DNA from: JAGOPB01 sp964606295
GTDB lineage: Bacteria; Patescibacteriota; Minisyncoccia; Phycocordibacterales; UBA9973
Direction: 5' to 3'
Assembly (NCBI GenBank): GCA_964606295.1
Contig: CAZSFR010000027.1
Coordinates: forward strand, 1-8,478
DNA length: 8,478 nucleotides
Shown here: positions 1-5,236 of the stretch, one piece after another
Numbering within the stretch: position 1 is the first letter of the stretch
Layout of the letters: each line of letters begins with the position of its first letter
Translations under genes and position numbers: made by a program
The notes under the pieces: generated by a model
What the model was told of the DNA's origin: nothing
What the model saw: the letters and a program-made list of their open reading frames with translations, nothing else
The model's database searches: none

Positions 1-17
1 TCGACCGGAATCTTTCC

Positions 18-95
18 CGCGACTTAAAATTTTTCGTCAAAAATTTTGGTCTAGGCACCATCTCACGTTTTGCGTACTCGCAAAACATTGTTCCG
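18..95 (-). repeat. Two-hairpin module, copy A
   Basis: Read on the plus strand the order is CGCGAC (18-23), a 9-bp perfect hairpin (26-34 with 39-47, loop CGTC), ATCTCAC (60-66), an 8-bp perfect hairpin GTTTTGCG/CGCAAAAC (67-74 with 79-86) and TTCCG (91-95). The same ordered landmarks occur at 493-582, and the part from ATCTCAC to TTCCG is exactly 36 bp in both places. The minus strand is given because that is the sense of the neighbouring tRNAs. The module lies just downstream of the truncated tRNA-Asp 3' copy. Its function is unknown; it could be a non-autonomous insertion or a structured transcript. Confidence 0.6.
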
Positions 96-121
96 GCGTT
101 CAAGTCCTTAAAATTCTTCAC

Positions 122-149
122 ATTTTCTTTATGCGCAGTGAACGGGACT
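122..149 (-). repeat. Truncated copy of the tRNA-Asp 3' end
   Basis: These 28 bp are identical to 298-325. They comprise the last three T-loop nucleotides, the 3' strand of the T stem, the 3' strand of the acceptor stem, the discriminator G and 12 nt of trailer reaching into the terminator stem of tRNA-Asp(GTC). With one mismatch (tRNA position 57) the similarity extends to 153, i.e. to T54. No 5' portion of a tRNA is found next to it, so it cannot fold as a tRNA. It could be an attachment-site-like duplication or the remnant of a tandem tRNA gene. Confidence 0.85.
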
Positions 150-234
150 AGAAGCTTACAGCTACAGTACACCTTTTGGATAAAATTGTCGTGCCTCGCA
201 CTCAATTTTATACTCAAAAGGTTTTCAAGTCCCG
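143..234. repeat. Large inverted repeat with nested 50-nt hairpin
   Basis: The outer arms 143-153 and 224-234 match in 10 of 11 positions and are both T-loop/T-stem sequence of tRNA-Asp, in opposite orientations. They enclose a nested hairpin: CCTTTTG (172-178) with CAAAAGG (215-221), then a 9-bp stem 180-188 with 203-211, then GTGC/GCAC (191-194 with 198-201) around a 3-nt loop. There is no adjacent T tract, so it is not an ordinary terminator. It may act as folded RNA in readthrough transcripts or as a DNA cruciform. Confidence 0.7.
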
Positions 235-270
235 ACGCAAGCAAACACCATTGCTTGCTTTCCTGGATAT

Positions 271-302
271 AAAAAAATAGCCCAGCATAAGCCGGCTATT
301 TT
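271..302 (-). terminator. Intrinsic terminator of tRNA-Asp
   Basis: On the minus strand a 9-bp perfect stem (AAAATAGCC with GGCTATTTT; plus-strand 294-302 and 274-282) closes an 11-nt loop. It is followed directly by a run of seven T, the classical factor-independent terminator form. It begins 8 nt after the tRNA-Asp 3' end. The first bases of its stem are included in the 28-bp duplicated segment. Confidence 0.85.
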
Positions 303-309
303 CTTTATG

Positions 310-383
310 CGCAGTGAACGGGACTTGAACCCGCAACCTCCCGCGTGACAGGCGGGTGCTCTAACCAGTTGAGCTACCACTGC
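310..383 (-). tRNA. tRNA-Asp (GTC)
   Basis: The minus strand folds into a complete cloverleaf: acceptor GCAGTGG with TCACTGC, D arm closed by GCTC/GAGC, anticodon stem CCCGC/GCGGG around loop CTGTCAC (anticodon GTC, Asp), T arm GCGGG-TTCAAGT-CCCGT and discriminator G, as expected for tRNA-Asp. CCA is not encoded (CAT follows the discriminator), so CCA must be added after transcription. A TATAGT -10 box lies upstream and an intrinsic terminator downstream. Its 3' end is partly duplicated at 122-149. Confidence 0.97.
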
Positions 384-404
384 ATTATTACTACCAGCGC
401 ACAG

Positions 405-433
405 ACTATAAATTATCACAAACCTAGAAAAAA
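405..433 (-). promoter_or_regulatory. Candidate promoter of tRNA-Asp
   Basis: On the minus strand a TATAGT -10 box (plus-strand 405-410) predicts a start near 398, about 15 nt before the tRNA. The same -10 hexamer serves tRNA-Thr(GGT). The -35 position 17 nt upstream (428-433) reads TTTTTT, a poor match, so tRNA-Asp may instead be transcribed together with tRNA-Met. Confidence 0.4.
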
Positions 434-448
434 CCCTAGCTTTATGGT

Positions 449-466
449 TGTGTCGGAGGTGGGGAT
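449..466 (-). repeat. Truncated copy of the tRNA-Met 3' end
   Basis: These 18 bp are identical to 588-605, which is the last three T-loop nucleotides, the 3' T stem, the 3' acceptor strand and the discriminator of tRNA-Met(CAT), plus 2 nt of trailer. Identity stops at tRNA position 58, exactly as in the tRNA-Asp copy at 122-149. A 121-bp insert (467-587) separates it from the functional tRNA. Confidence 0.85.
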
Positions 467-492
467 TGGTCACAACTCTTGCTTCGCAATGT

Positions 493-582
493 CGCGACCC
501 CGCCTCGCTTGTTTTTGCGTCGCAAAAAATATAGCTCCGGCTTTCGATCTCACTCGTACGCAAAGCAGTTTGCGTACTTCCG
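493..582 (-). repeat. Two-hairpin module, copy M
   Basis: Plus-strand order: CGCGAC (493-498), a 7-bp hairpin TTTTTGC/GCAAAAA with loop GTC (512-518 with 522-528), ATCTCAC (547-553), a 9-bp perfect hairpin GTACGCAAA/TTTGCGTAC (556-564 with 569-577) and TTCCG (578-582). This parallels copy A at 18-95. A further mini-hairpin TTGC/GCAA lies at 479-489. The module sits immediately downstream of tRNA-Met and fills most of the insert bounded by the 18-bp direct repeats. Confidence 0.6.
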
Positions 583-589
583 TCACATG

Positions 590-662
590 TGTCGGAGGTG
601 GGGATCGAACCCACGACCCCAGGCTTATGAGTCCTGTGCTCTACCAACTGAGCTACCCCGAC
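590..662 (-). tRNA. tRNA-Met (CAT), elongator type
   Basis: Cloverleaf on the minus strand: acceptor GTCGGGG with CTCCGAC, D arm GCTC/GAGC, anticodon loop CTCATAA (anticodon CAT) on stem CAGGA/GCCTG with an A-G apposition at its loop end, T arm GTGGG-TTCGATC-CCCAC, discriminator A. The fully paired acceptor (G1-C72) and the absence of three consecutive G-C pairs in the anticodon stem argue against initiator tRNA. A CAT anticodon can also belong to tRNA-Ile carrying lysidine; the GGGGTC variable region favours elongator Met, but this is not decisive. CCA is not encoded. A strong promoter lies at 674-702. Confidence 0.93.
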
Positions 663-673
663 AAAGCACACAC

Positions 674-702
674 AAAATACCATTTTTGGACTCATTTTTC
701 AA
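674..702 (-). promoter_or_regulatory. Promoter of tRNA-Met
   Basis: On the minus strand, TTGAAA (plus-strand 697-702), a 17-nt spacer and TATTTT (674-679) give a sigma-70 type promoter. The predicted start is about 5 nt before the tRNA. The TTGAAA/17-nt architecture recurs for tRNA-Thr(GGT), supporting the call. Confidence 0.75.
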
Positions 703-736
703 GCTTTTTGAGTGAGATGGTCAAAATCTCTTACTT

Positions 737-745
737 TGCTATACT
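737..745 (+). promoter_or_regulatory. Candidate extended -10 promoter for the 552-aa gene
   Basis: TGCTATACT fits the extended -10 form TGnTATAAT and predicts a start near 752, leaving a leader of about 36 nt before the ATG at 788. No good -35 lies at the right distance. It is divergent from the tRNA-Met promoter. Confidence 0.5.
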
Positions 746-787
746 TTCTGTGTTGAAGGTTTTTATAAAATGAATTAAAAAAATACC

Positions 788-2446
788 ATGAGTCTTGAAA
801 CATTATCTGGAAAAAGTGGCAATGGAGAGAAAGCTGTAGACAAAGAATCAAAACTCACAACCAAAATAGAATCACTCAAAGGGCTTGAGGGTCCTGATTT
901 TATAAATACACTTCGTGCAACCAAGAATGAGAACCCTGATTTTGAGAGCTTTGTTGAAACATACAAAGGCAACAAGAGGCTGAAGAAGGATATACTCAAT
1001 GGTCTTTTTTATCTCGCGAAAGAGAATCGTAGTGATGATAGTCCAAATTATGAGACGCCTGCATTTTTGAAACAAATAGAGCAGTATTATTATCCTGAAA
1101 TTGGCAGGAAGAATAGACGACACGATCGCAAGTTTTTTGGAACCTACGGAGGAATTCTCGGCGCTCTTGCGATTGGAGGATTGGTAAGTTACCACGAAGC
1201 TATGAAGCAGTTTGATAAAGAAGAAAAAGCGGAAGAAAATTGGGAAACTCAGAAGCTCCCGCTAACAATCGAAGAGATAGAACAACAAGTCGATACCATC
1301 TTTCAAAGCATTGAAGGAAATTTGTATTTATTTAGTGCGTACGACACGATTCGTTCCAACATCGAAGATAGATTTGAGAAAGTAAATGGAGAATTTGAAA
1401 AGGAGTCTAGGGACAAGATAGTAGAGTATCTAGATTCTTTACATACAAACAACCCGCAGGAATTTCAGGATTTTGTACTTGAATATTGGAAATCGCAAAA
1501 CAAAATGCCCAACTCGTATATGGATGTAGCGTATCATCCACAGAGTACTCGCACGTCAATAGAAAGTTACAAAAATGAGTATCGAAGTGAAAAAGAAAGC
1601 CGAGAGAAGAATCAAAACGATCTTCTGGAGCGTCTTCGCACTGCATACAAAAAGGTGGATGGAGGAAAGACAGAAGAGCTCGTTTTTGCTCACGAACAGC
1701 TCGTCAAAGATCAGGAGAATGAGACACAGACAAAAAAAGAAAACGATAAAAAGGAAACAAATGAAGAGTCTGATAAGTTCCGTGTATACATAGACAGCCT
1801 AACCAGTGACGCTTTTCAGGAGTATGCAAGAGTTGTCAACAGTCAAGAGGGTGCTGAAATAAAAAAAATGGAATCAGAAATAAAACAAATCCTCGAGTTG
1901 TCAAAACAGGAGATAAACACAGAGAAGAAAAAAATCAAGGATGAACTTTCGTTATCAGTTCGAGATATACGAAATCAAGACGCTCAAGAATTTGGATTAA
2001 CTACAGAGAAATTCACAAAGTATTTTACGCCTGATGTATGGGCCTATCTGGAGGACTATTATCTCATGAATGATGTCTTTGATGAGTATGATGGTCTTTC
2101 AGATACTATAACCGCAAAGGAACTAAAGACTCTTGAGAATGATCCTGCAATAAAGGAAGTTTTGAATAAGATATTTGAAGATAGGAGTGAATCAGAGGAG
2201 AGAATTAAGGACAAAATCAGTGAAGCAACCTTTTACGCTGATTTGAAAGCGGATAAAATAGTAGCGTCTTTGTCAATGAGGACAAATACATTGATTGAAC
2301 CAATCGAAGCAGAGTTTGTGACTAAAAATTCACTCTATAGCTCAGGAGTGAAAACGGCTTTGCGGGAGTACGAAATAATATACAAAGATGTGTGGAATAA
2401 AGAATTAAAGGAGCAAAATATTAAAAACGTAAAACCAATTGAGTGA
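788..2446 (+). CDS. Hypothetical membrane-anchored, charged helical-repeat protein
   Basis: This 552-aa protein belongs to no family I recognise. A short hydrophobic Gly/Ala-rich segment at about residues 117-134 follows a basic stretch (KNRRHDRK, 108-115) and looks like a single membrane helix. By the positive-inside rule the first ~110 residues would be cytoplasmic and the ~415-residue remainder outside. Both sides are highly charged and predicted helical, with a Lys/Glu-rich, coiled-coil-like region at about 260-390. A module with pattern hydrophobic-x-x-L, NP, F-x-x-F-V-x-x-Y appears at residues 37-63 and 209-239, with a weaker version at 329-355. There is no signal peptide cleavage site and no catalytic motif. 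The start has no Shine-Dalgarno sequence, and the next upstream ATG (770) meets a stop at once. It stands alone behind its own putative promoter, and the next gene begins 57 nt after its stop. A structural or cell-envelope role is only a guess. Confidence 0.85.
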   Translation: MSLETLSGKSGNGEKAVDKESKLTTKIESLKGLEGPDFINTLRATKNENPDFESFVETYKGNKRLKKDILNGLFYLAKENRSDDSPNYETPAFLKQIEQYYYPEIGRKNRRHDRKFFGTYGGILGALAIGGLVSYHEAMKQFDKEEKAEENWETQKLPLTIEEIEQQVDTIFQSIEGNLYLFSAYDTIRSNIEDRFEKVNGEFEKESRDKIVEYLDSLHTNNPQEFQDFVLEYWKSQNKMPNSYMDVAYHPQSTRTSIESYKNEYRSEKESREKNQNDLLERLRTAYKKVDGGKTEELVFAHEQLVKDQENETQTKKENDKKETNEESDKFRVYIDSLTSDAFQEYARVVNSQEGAEIKKMESEIKQILELSKQEINTEKKKIKDELSLSVRDIRNQDAQEFGLTTEKFTKYFTPDVWAYLEDYYLMNDVFDEYDGLSDTITAKELKTLENDPAIKEVLNKIFEDRSESEERIKDKISEATFYADLKADKIVASLSMRTNTLIEPIEAEFVTKNSLYSSGVKTALREYEIIYKDVWNKELKEQNIKNVKPIE

Positions 2447-2503
2447 TTATACGAACCAAGTATTGGTGTCAGGAATAATCGTTTTGAACGTCACTTGTAG
2501 TGT

Positions 2504-3796
2504 ATGAAAAAATTTGATACACCATGGCTTGAATATCTCGAGAATATTGCCCCTCTCCCTGCTCTGTCCAAAGACATAGCGTGCAACGTGCTTATTGTCG
2601 GTGAAGGTATAACAGGGATGACGACAGCATACGAACTTTCCAAATCGGGCAAGAAGGTTGTTGTAATCCAAAAGGGAAATCTCAAAGATACAACGACTGC
2701 ATATACAACAGCTTTTCTCACATCCATGCTCGATACTGACGTGCAGGATTTGCTTCGAATGAATAGCAAAGCAAATGTAAAGGAAATTGTCGCTTCACAT
2801 GAGAAAGCGATTACCTATATAGAACAAACAACAAAGAACGATAAATTTGATTGCGAATTCATGCGCGTGCCGTACTATTCTTTTGCAAAGGACGCTACGT
2901 CATTAGAACGGTGTGTAGAAGAAGTAAAGGCCCGCAAAAAATCCGGCTTTGCCGCTGAAACATTTTCATCAGGCAAAATTCCATTTGAGAATACTGGAGG
3001 TATGAAGATTCTACATCAGGCCAAATTTCATCCCACGAAATATCTGGTAGGTCTCCGGAAGAAAGCAATGCAAAATGGCGTCGAGTTCTACGAGAATACA
3101 ACTGCAGGCAAGATCAAGGGAGGGGAAGAAGTTCAAAAAGTAGAAGTCGAGGCAAAAGTCGGACACAAGACCTTTACTATTACCGCTGACCAGATTGTCA
3201 TAGCCACTCACAATCCTTATGTTCAGCCATGGTGGTACTATTTCAAAAAGGGTGAATATGTTTCTTATGTACTCGAGCTATCCGTGTCGCATGGTCAGAT
3301 ACCCGAGGCTCTTTTTGAGGATGATGAAAATCCCTATCACTATATCCGTGTGGACGCAGGAAAAGGCAAAGACGGTGGTGATCGTGTTATTGTAGGTGGA
3401 GAGGATCACAGGAAAGAAATCAAAATGAAAGACGTGAATGCTTATGAACGTTTGGAGAATTATTTTAAACATATTTTGCCAGACGTTGAGTATGACATTG
3501 TGCGCAAATGGGATGGATCGATATACGAGCCGACTGACGGCCTCGCGATCATAGGGCGTTATTCCACCAAATATCCAAATCGGTTTACCGCGGGTGGATT
3601 TTCTGGAAACGGCATGACGTATGGCACACTAGCAGGAATGATGATTTCTGATATGATCGAAGGGGAAGAAAACGAATGGGAAGAGATATATGCACCGAGT
3701 AGACTATTCTCAGTAACAGATCTTTTGATCAAAGGGAGAGATTATGTGGGAGAGTTGTGGAATGGAGTAATCACCGGCATGTTTCGAAAAAAGTAA
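2504..3796 (+). CDS. FAD-dependent oxidoreductase (DAO family, YhfW-like, no Rieske domain)
   Basis: This is a 430-aa soluble flavoprotein of the D-amino-acid-oxidase-like superfamily. The N-terminal Rossmann dinucleotide fold has GEGITG at residues 33-38 after the strand VLIV. A Thr-rich loop (TTTAYTTA, 63-70) matches the flavin-contacting position of YhfW-type enzymes. IATHNPY (233-239), VGGEDHRKE (297-305) and the C-terminal FAD segment around residues 346-378 (DGLAIIGR, then GGFSGNGMTYG) follow in family order. Bacillus YhfW-type proteins continue into a C-terminal Rieske [2Fe-2S] domain; this one stops about 30 residues after the APSR motif (397-400), and no CxH...CxxH is present. The residue ending the second Rossmann strand is Gln56, where an acidic ribose-binding residue is usual. 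The substrate is unknown; amine or amino-acid oxidation is the family's typical chemistry. It is followed after 3 nt by the DAHP synthase gene, so the two are very likely cotranscribed. No Shine-Dalgarno sequence precedes the start. Confidence 0.9.
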   Translation: MKKFDTPWLEYLENIAPLPALSKDIACNVLIVGEGITGMTTAYELSKSGKKVVVIQKGNLKDTTTAYTTAFLTSMLDTDVQDLLRMNSKANVKEIVASHEKAITYIEQTTKNDKFDCEFMRVPYYSFAKDATSLERCVEEVKARKKSGFAAETFSSGKIPFENTGGMKILHQAKFHPTKYLVGLRKKAMQNGVEFYENTTAGKIKGGEEVQKVEVEAKVGHKTFTITADQIVIATHNPYVQPWWYYFKKGEYVSYVLELSVSHGQIPEALFEDDENPYHYIRVDAGKGKDGGDRVIVGGEDHRKEIKMKDVNAYERLENYFKHILPDVEYDIVRKWDGSIYEPTDGLAIIGRYSTKYPNRFTAGGFSGNGMTYGTLAGMMISDMIEGEENEWEEIYAPSRLFSVTDLLIKGRDYVGELWNGVITGMFRKK

Positions 3797-3799
3797 TTA

Positions 3800-4718
3800 A
3801 TGAAAAAAGAGAAAATAAATTTTGAAAATGATAAAAGATTTGTTGTCATCACAGGTCCATGTTCAATACACAACAAAGACGAAGCGCTCGAGTACGCGCA
3901 TGCTTTCAGATCTGCAACGAGAAGTACAAGACACGTTGCTCCTCGTGATGCGCGTGTACCTCGAAAAACCGAGGACGACGCTCGGATGGAAAGGATTTAT
4001 CATGGATTCTGATCTCTCTGGCGAGTACGATATCAAGAAGGGTATACACGAGTCGATTGATTTACTCAAAAAGATTGATACTATGGGTATACCGATGGCG
4101 ACAGAATTCCTATCACCTTTTCTCGCGCCAGTTATTGCGCCGTTCATGTCTGTCGGCACTATCGGCGCGCGGACAGTGACGTCTCAGATTCACCGTGAAA
4201 TTGCGAGTTCACTTCCCATGCCAGTCGGATTCAAAAATGATACAGAGGGGAATATCGAAACGGCAATAGAAGCCATGGTGGCAGCTCGCGCACCACACGC
4301 GTATCTGGGGACGGATGATGGGATACTTGTCGACGTCGTTCGTTCTTCGGGAAATCCTCAGACATTTCTTGTTTTGCGCGGAGGAGCATCAGGACCAAAT
4401 GCAGATGAAGCGACAGTCGTGAAAGCAGAAAAACTTTTGGAAGAAAATAGATTGCCACAACATATCGTTATTGATTGTTCACATGGAAACTCGGGCAAGG
4501 ATCACACCAAGCAAAAGGGTGTCGCCGAAAGAGTCGTAGAGCTTCGCAAAAACGGATATGCGAGTATCAGAGGACTTATGCTTGAAAGCAATATTTTGGA
4601 AGGGAGGCAAAATATAGCGAAAGTCAAATTCTCGCACGGTATCTCCGTCACCGATGCATGTATTTCATTTGATGAAACGAAGGAAATTATATTGAAGATT
4701 GCCTCAAAATTAAATTGA
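3800..4718 (+). pseudogene. Class I DAHP synthase (AroF/G/H type), interrupted by a frameshift
   Basis: The product would be 3-deoxy-D-arabino-heptulosonate-7-phosphate synthase, which condenses phosphoenolpyruvate and erythrose-4-phosphate in the first shikimate step. Translation starts at 3800, reads GPCSIH (codons 19-24) and EYAH (31-34), then runs out of frame and would stop at 4012. The rest of the enzyme continues in the +1 frame from about 3900-3905 to the TGA at 4716-4718. Across the joint the two halves align with E. coli AroG without a gap if two bases have been lost near 3902. The metal ligands of the E. coli enzyme are all present: Cys of GPCSIH, His of CSHGN (4482), Glu of MLESN (4584) and Asp of VTDAC (4653). 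The substrate motifs RVYLEKPRTT, IGART, GFKND and LRGG are also present. The joined protein would be about 306 aa against about 350 in E. coli, mainly because the N-terminal arm is missing. It is cotranscribed with the upstream oxidoreductase. Sequencing error, recent mutation and recoding all remain possible. Confidence 0.88.
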
Positions 4719-4743
4719 AAAAGAGATTGAAATGAGCTATAGT
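4715..4743 (+). promoter_or_regulatory. Promoter of tRNA-Thr(GGT)
   Basis: TTGAAA (4715-4720), a 17-nt spacer and TATAGT (4738-4743) form a strong sigma-70 type promoter with a predicted start near 4750, 12 nt before the tRNA. The -35 box overlaps the stop codon of the DAHP synthase gene. Confidence 0.8.
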
Positions 4744-4761
4744 AGCCTCGCTCTCGGATAG

Positions 4762-4837
4762 GCCGTTGTAGCTCAGTTGGTAGAGCACGTCATTGGTAAT
4801 GACGAGGTCAGCAGTTCAATCCTGCTCAACGGCTCCA
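4762..4837 (+). tRNA. tRNA-Thr (GGT)
   Basis: Cloverleaf: acceptor GCCGTTG/CAACGGC, D arm GCTC/GAGC, anticodon stem CGTCA/TGACG around loop TTGGTAA (anticodon GGT, Thr), T arm AGCAG-TTCAATC-CTGCT, discriminator T. It is the only one of the four tRNAs here with an encoded CCA (4835-4837). It has its own promoter. No clear intrinsic terminator follows; the nearest hairpins around 4863-4880 are short and lack a T tract. No 3'-end duplication like those near tRNA-Asp and tRNA-Met is seen. Confidence 0.97.
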
Positions 4838-5028
4838 GTTTTGTAGAAAAAGATACAGAAGACCCAAGAGCGTGGGACGCGCGAAGTATTTCCTGCTGTG
4901 TTTATTCTAATTCTATATTTGAATTTAGTAGATTAGGAAGGATCTCTCTCAAGGTTTTCGCATTCTGGAATTATATGTGCAAAGAGTGGATGGGGGGGGC
5001 TTACTTTCAGATTTTGCAAGTGAGATAA

Positions 5029-5058
5029 TTGGAAGAATATCCTACAAAATGCTAAAGT
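5029..5058 (+). promoter_or_regulatory. Promoter of the 56-aa/210-aa gene pair, leaderless
   Basis: TTGGAA (5029-5034), an 18-nt spacer ending in TGC, and TAAAGT (5053-5058) form an extended -10 promoter. The -10 box ends 6 nt before the ATG at 5065, so the predicted start of transcription coincides with the A of the start codon. Confidence 0.65.
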
Positions 5059-5064
5059 GAACAT

Positions 5065-5235
5065 ATGAGAGACGGCAAGATTAGTGAAATTAGCAAAATT
5101 TATCAGGATTTCAAAGCACGCCTAGAAAGTATTGCAGGCAAAAAAAAGTCCTTACTAAAATCTTATAGAGTAAAAATAGAGGAGGTGAAGATTAAAGAAA
5201 TCGAAGATACTTTAGAAAATGAAGTAGCAAGATAA
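5065..5235 (+). CDS. Small helical protein of unknown function (56 aa)
   Basis: The 56-residue reading frame begins MRDGKISEISK and ends ENEVAR. It is rich in Lys, Glu, Ile and Leu with heptad-like spacing, so it is probably one or two amphipathic helices. It has no membrane segment, no Cys and no recognisable domain. Support for it being real: a promoter placed exactly for leaderless translation, a frame open from that ATG, and a stop only 1 nt before the ATG of the next gene, which has similar composition. It may be a partner of the 210-aa protein (for example a small chaperone or immunity-like protein) or the detached N-terminus of a formerly longer protein. Neither can be decided from the sequence. 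Confidence 0.65.
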   Translation: MRDGKISEISKIYQDFKARLESIAGKKKSLLKSYRVKIEEVKIKEIEDTLENEVAR

Positions 5236-5236
5236 T

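Larger units (their letters stand above)
1..309. other. Gene-free, hairpin-rich region downstream of tRNA-Asp
   Basis: No credible protein gene is present on either strand. The stretch contains, from left to right, a two-hairpin module (18-95), a truncated copy of the tRNA-Asp 3' end (122-149, detectable to 153), a long nested hairpin (172-221) inside an inverted repeat of the tRNA T-loop sequence (143-153 with 224-234), a further 8-bp hairpin (237-244 with 251-258, loop of 6), and the tRNA-Asp terminator (271-302). The 9-mer TTCAAGTCC, which is T-loop sequence in the orientation opposite to the tRNA gene, occurs at 99-107 and 224-232. Confidence 0.7.

Noticed and set aside
384..448. Intrinsic terminator of tRNA-Met near the T6 run on the minus strand
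   Set aside because: Only a 4-bp AACC/GGTT stem with a long loop precedes the T run, too weak to support a call.
1..605. CRISPR array
   Set aside because: The repeats are few, differ in sequence and spacing, derive from tRNA 3' ends, and no cas gene is present.
590..662. Initiator tRNA-fMet reading of the CAT tRNA
   Set aside because: The first acceptor pair is G-C and the anticodon stem lacks the three consecutive G-C pairs of initiator tRNA.
225..773. Open reading frames of 78-156 codons covering the tRNA-Asp/tRNA-Met region on both strands
   Set aside because: They read through tRNA genes and hairpins, and their peptides are tRNA sequence translated (for example VAQLVEHR-type stretches). 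The cloverleaf genes explain the region.
2072..2124. EF-hand-like DEYDG stretch in the 552-aa protein (residues 429-445)
   Set aside because: Spacing of acidic residues, Gly and the final Glu does not match the 12-residue calcium loop.
3890..3910. Programmed frameshift in the DAHP synthase gene
   Set aside because: No recognisable slippery codon, in-frame stop at the shift point or upstream Shine-Dalgarno-like stimulator is visible. Kept only as an alternative, not annotated.
4777..5028. 83-codon plus-strand reading frame
   Set aside because: It starts inside tRNA-Thr(GGT), crosses the G8 run and has no family-like features or promoter of its own.
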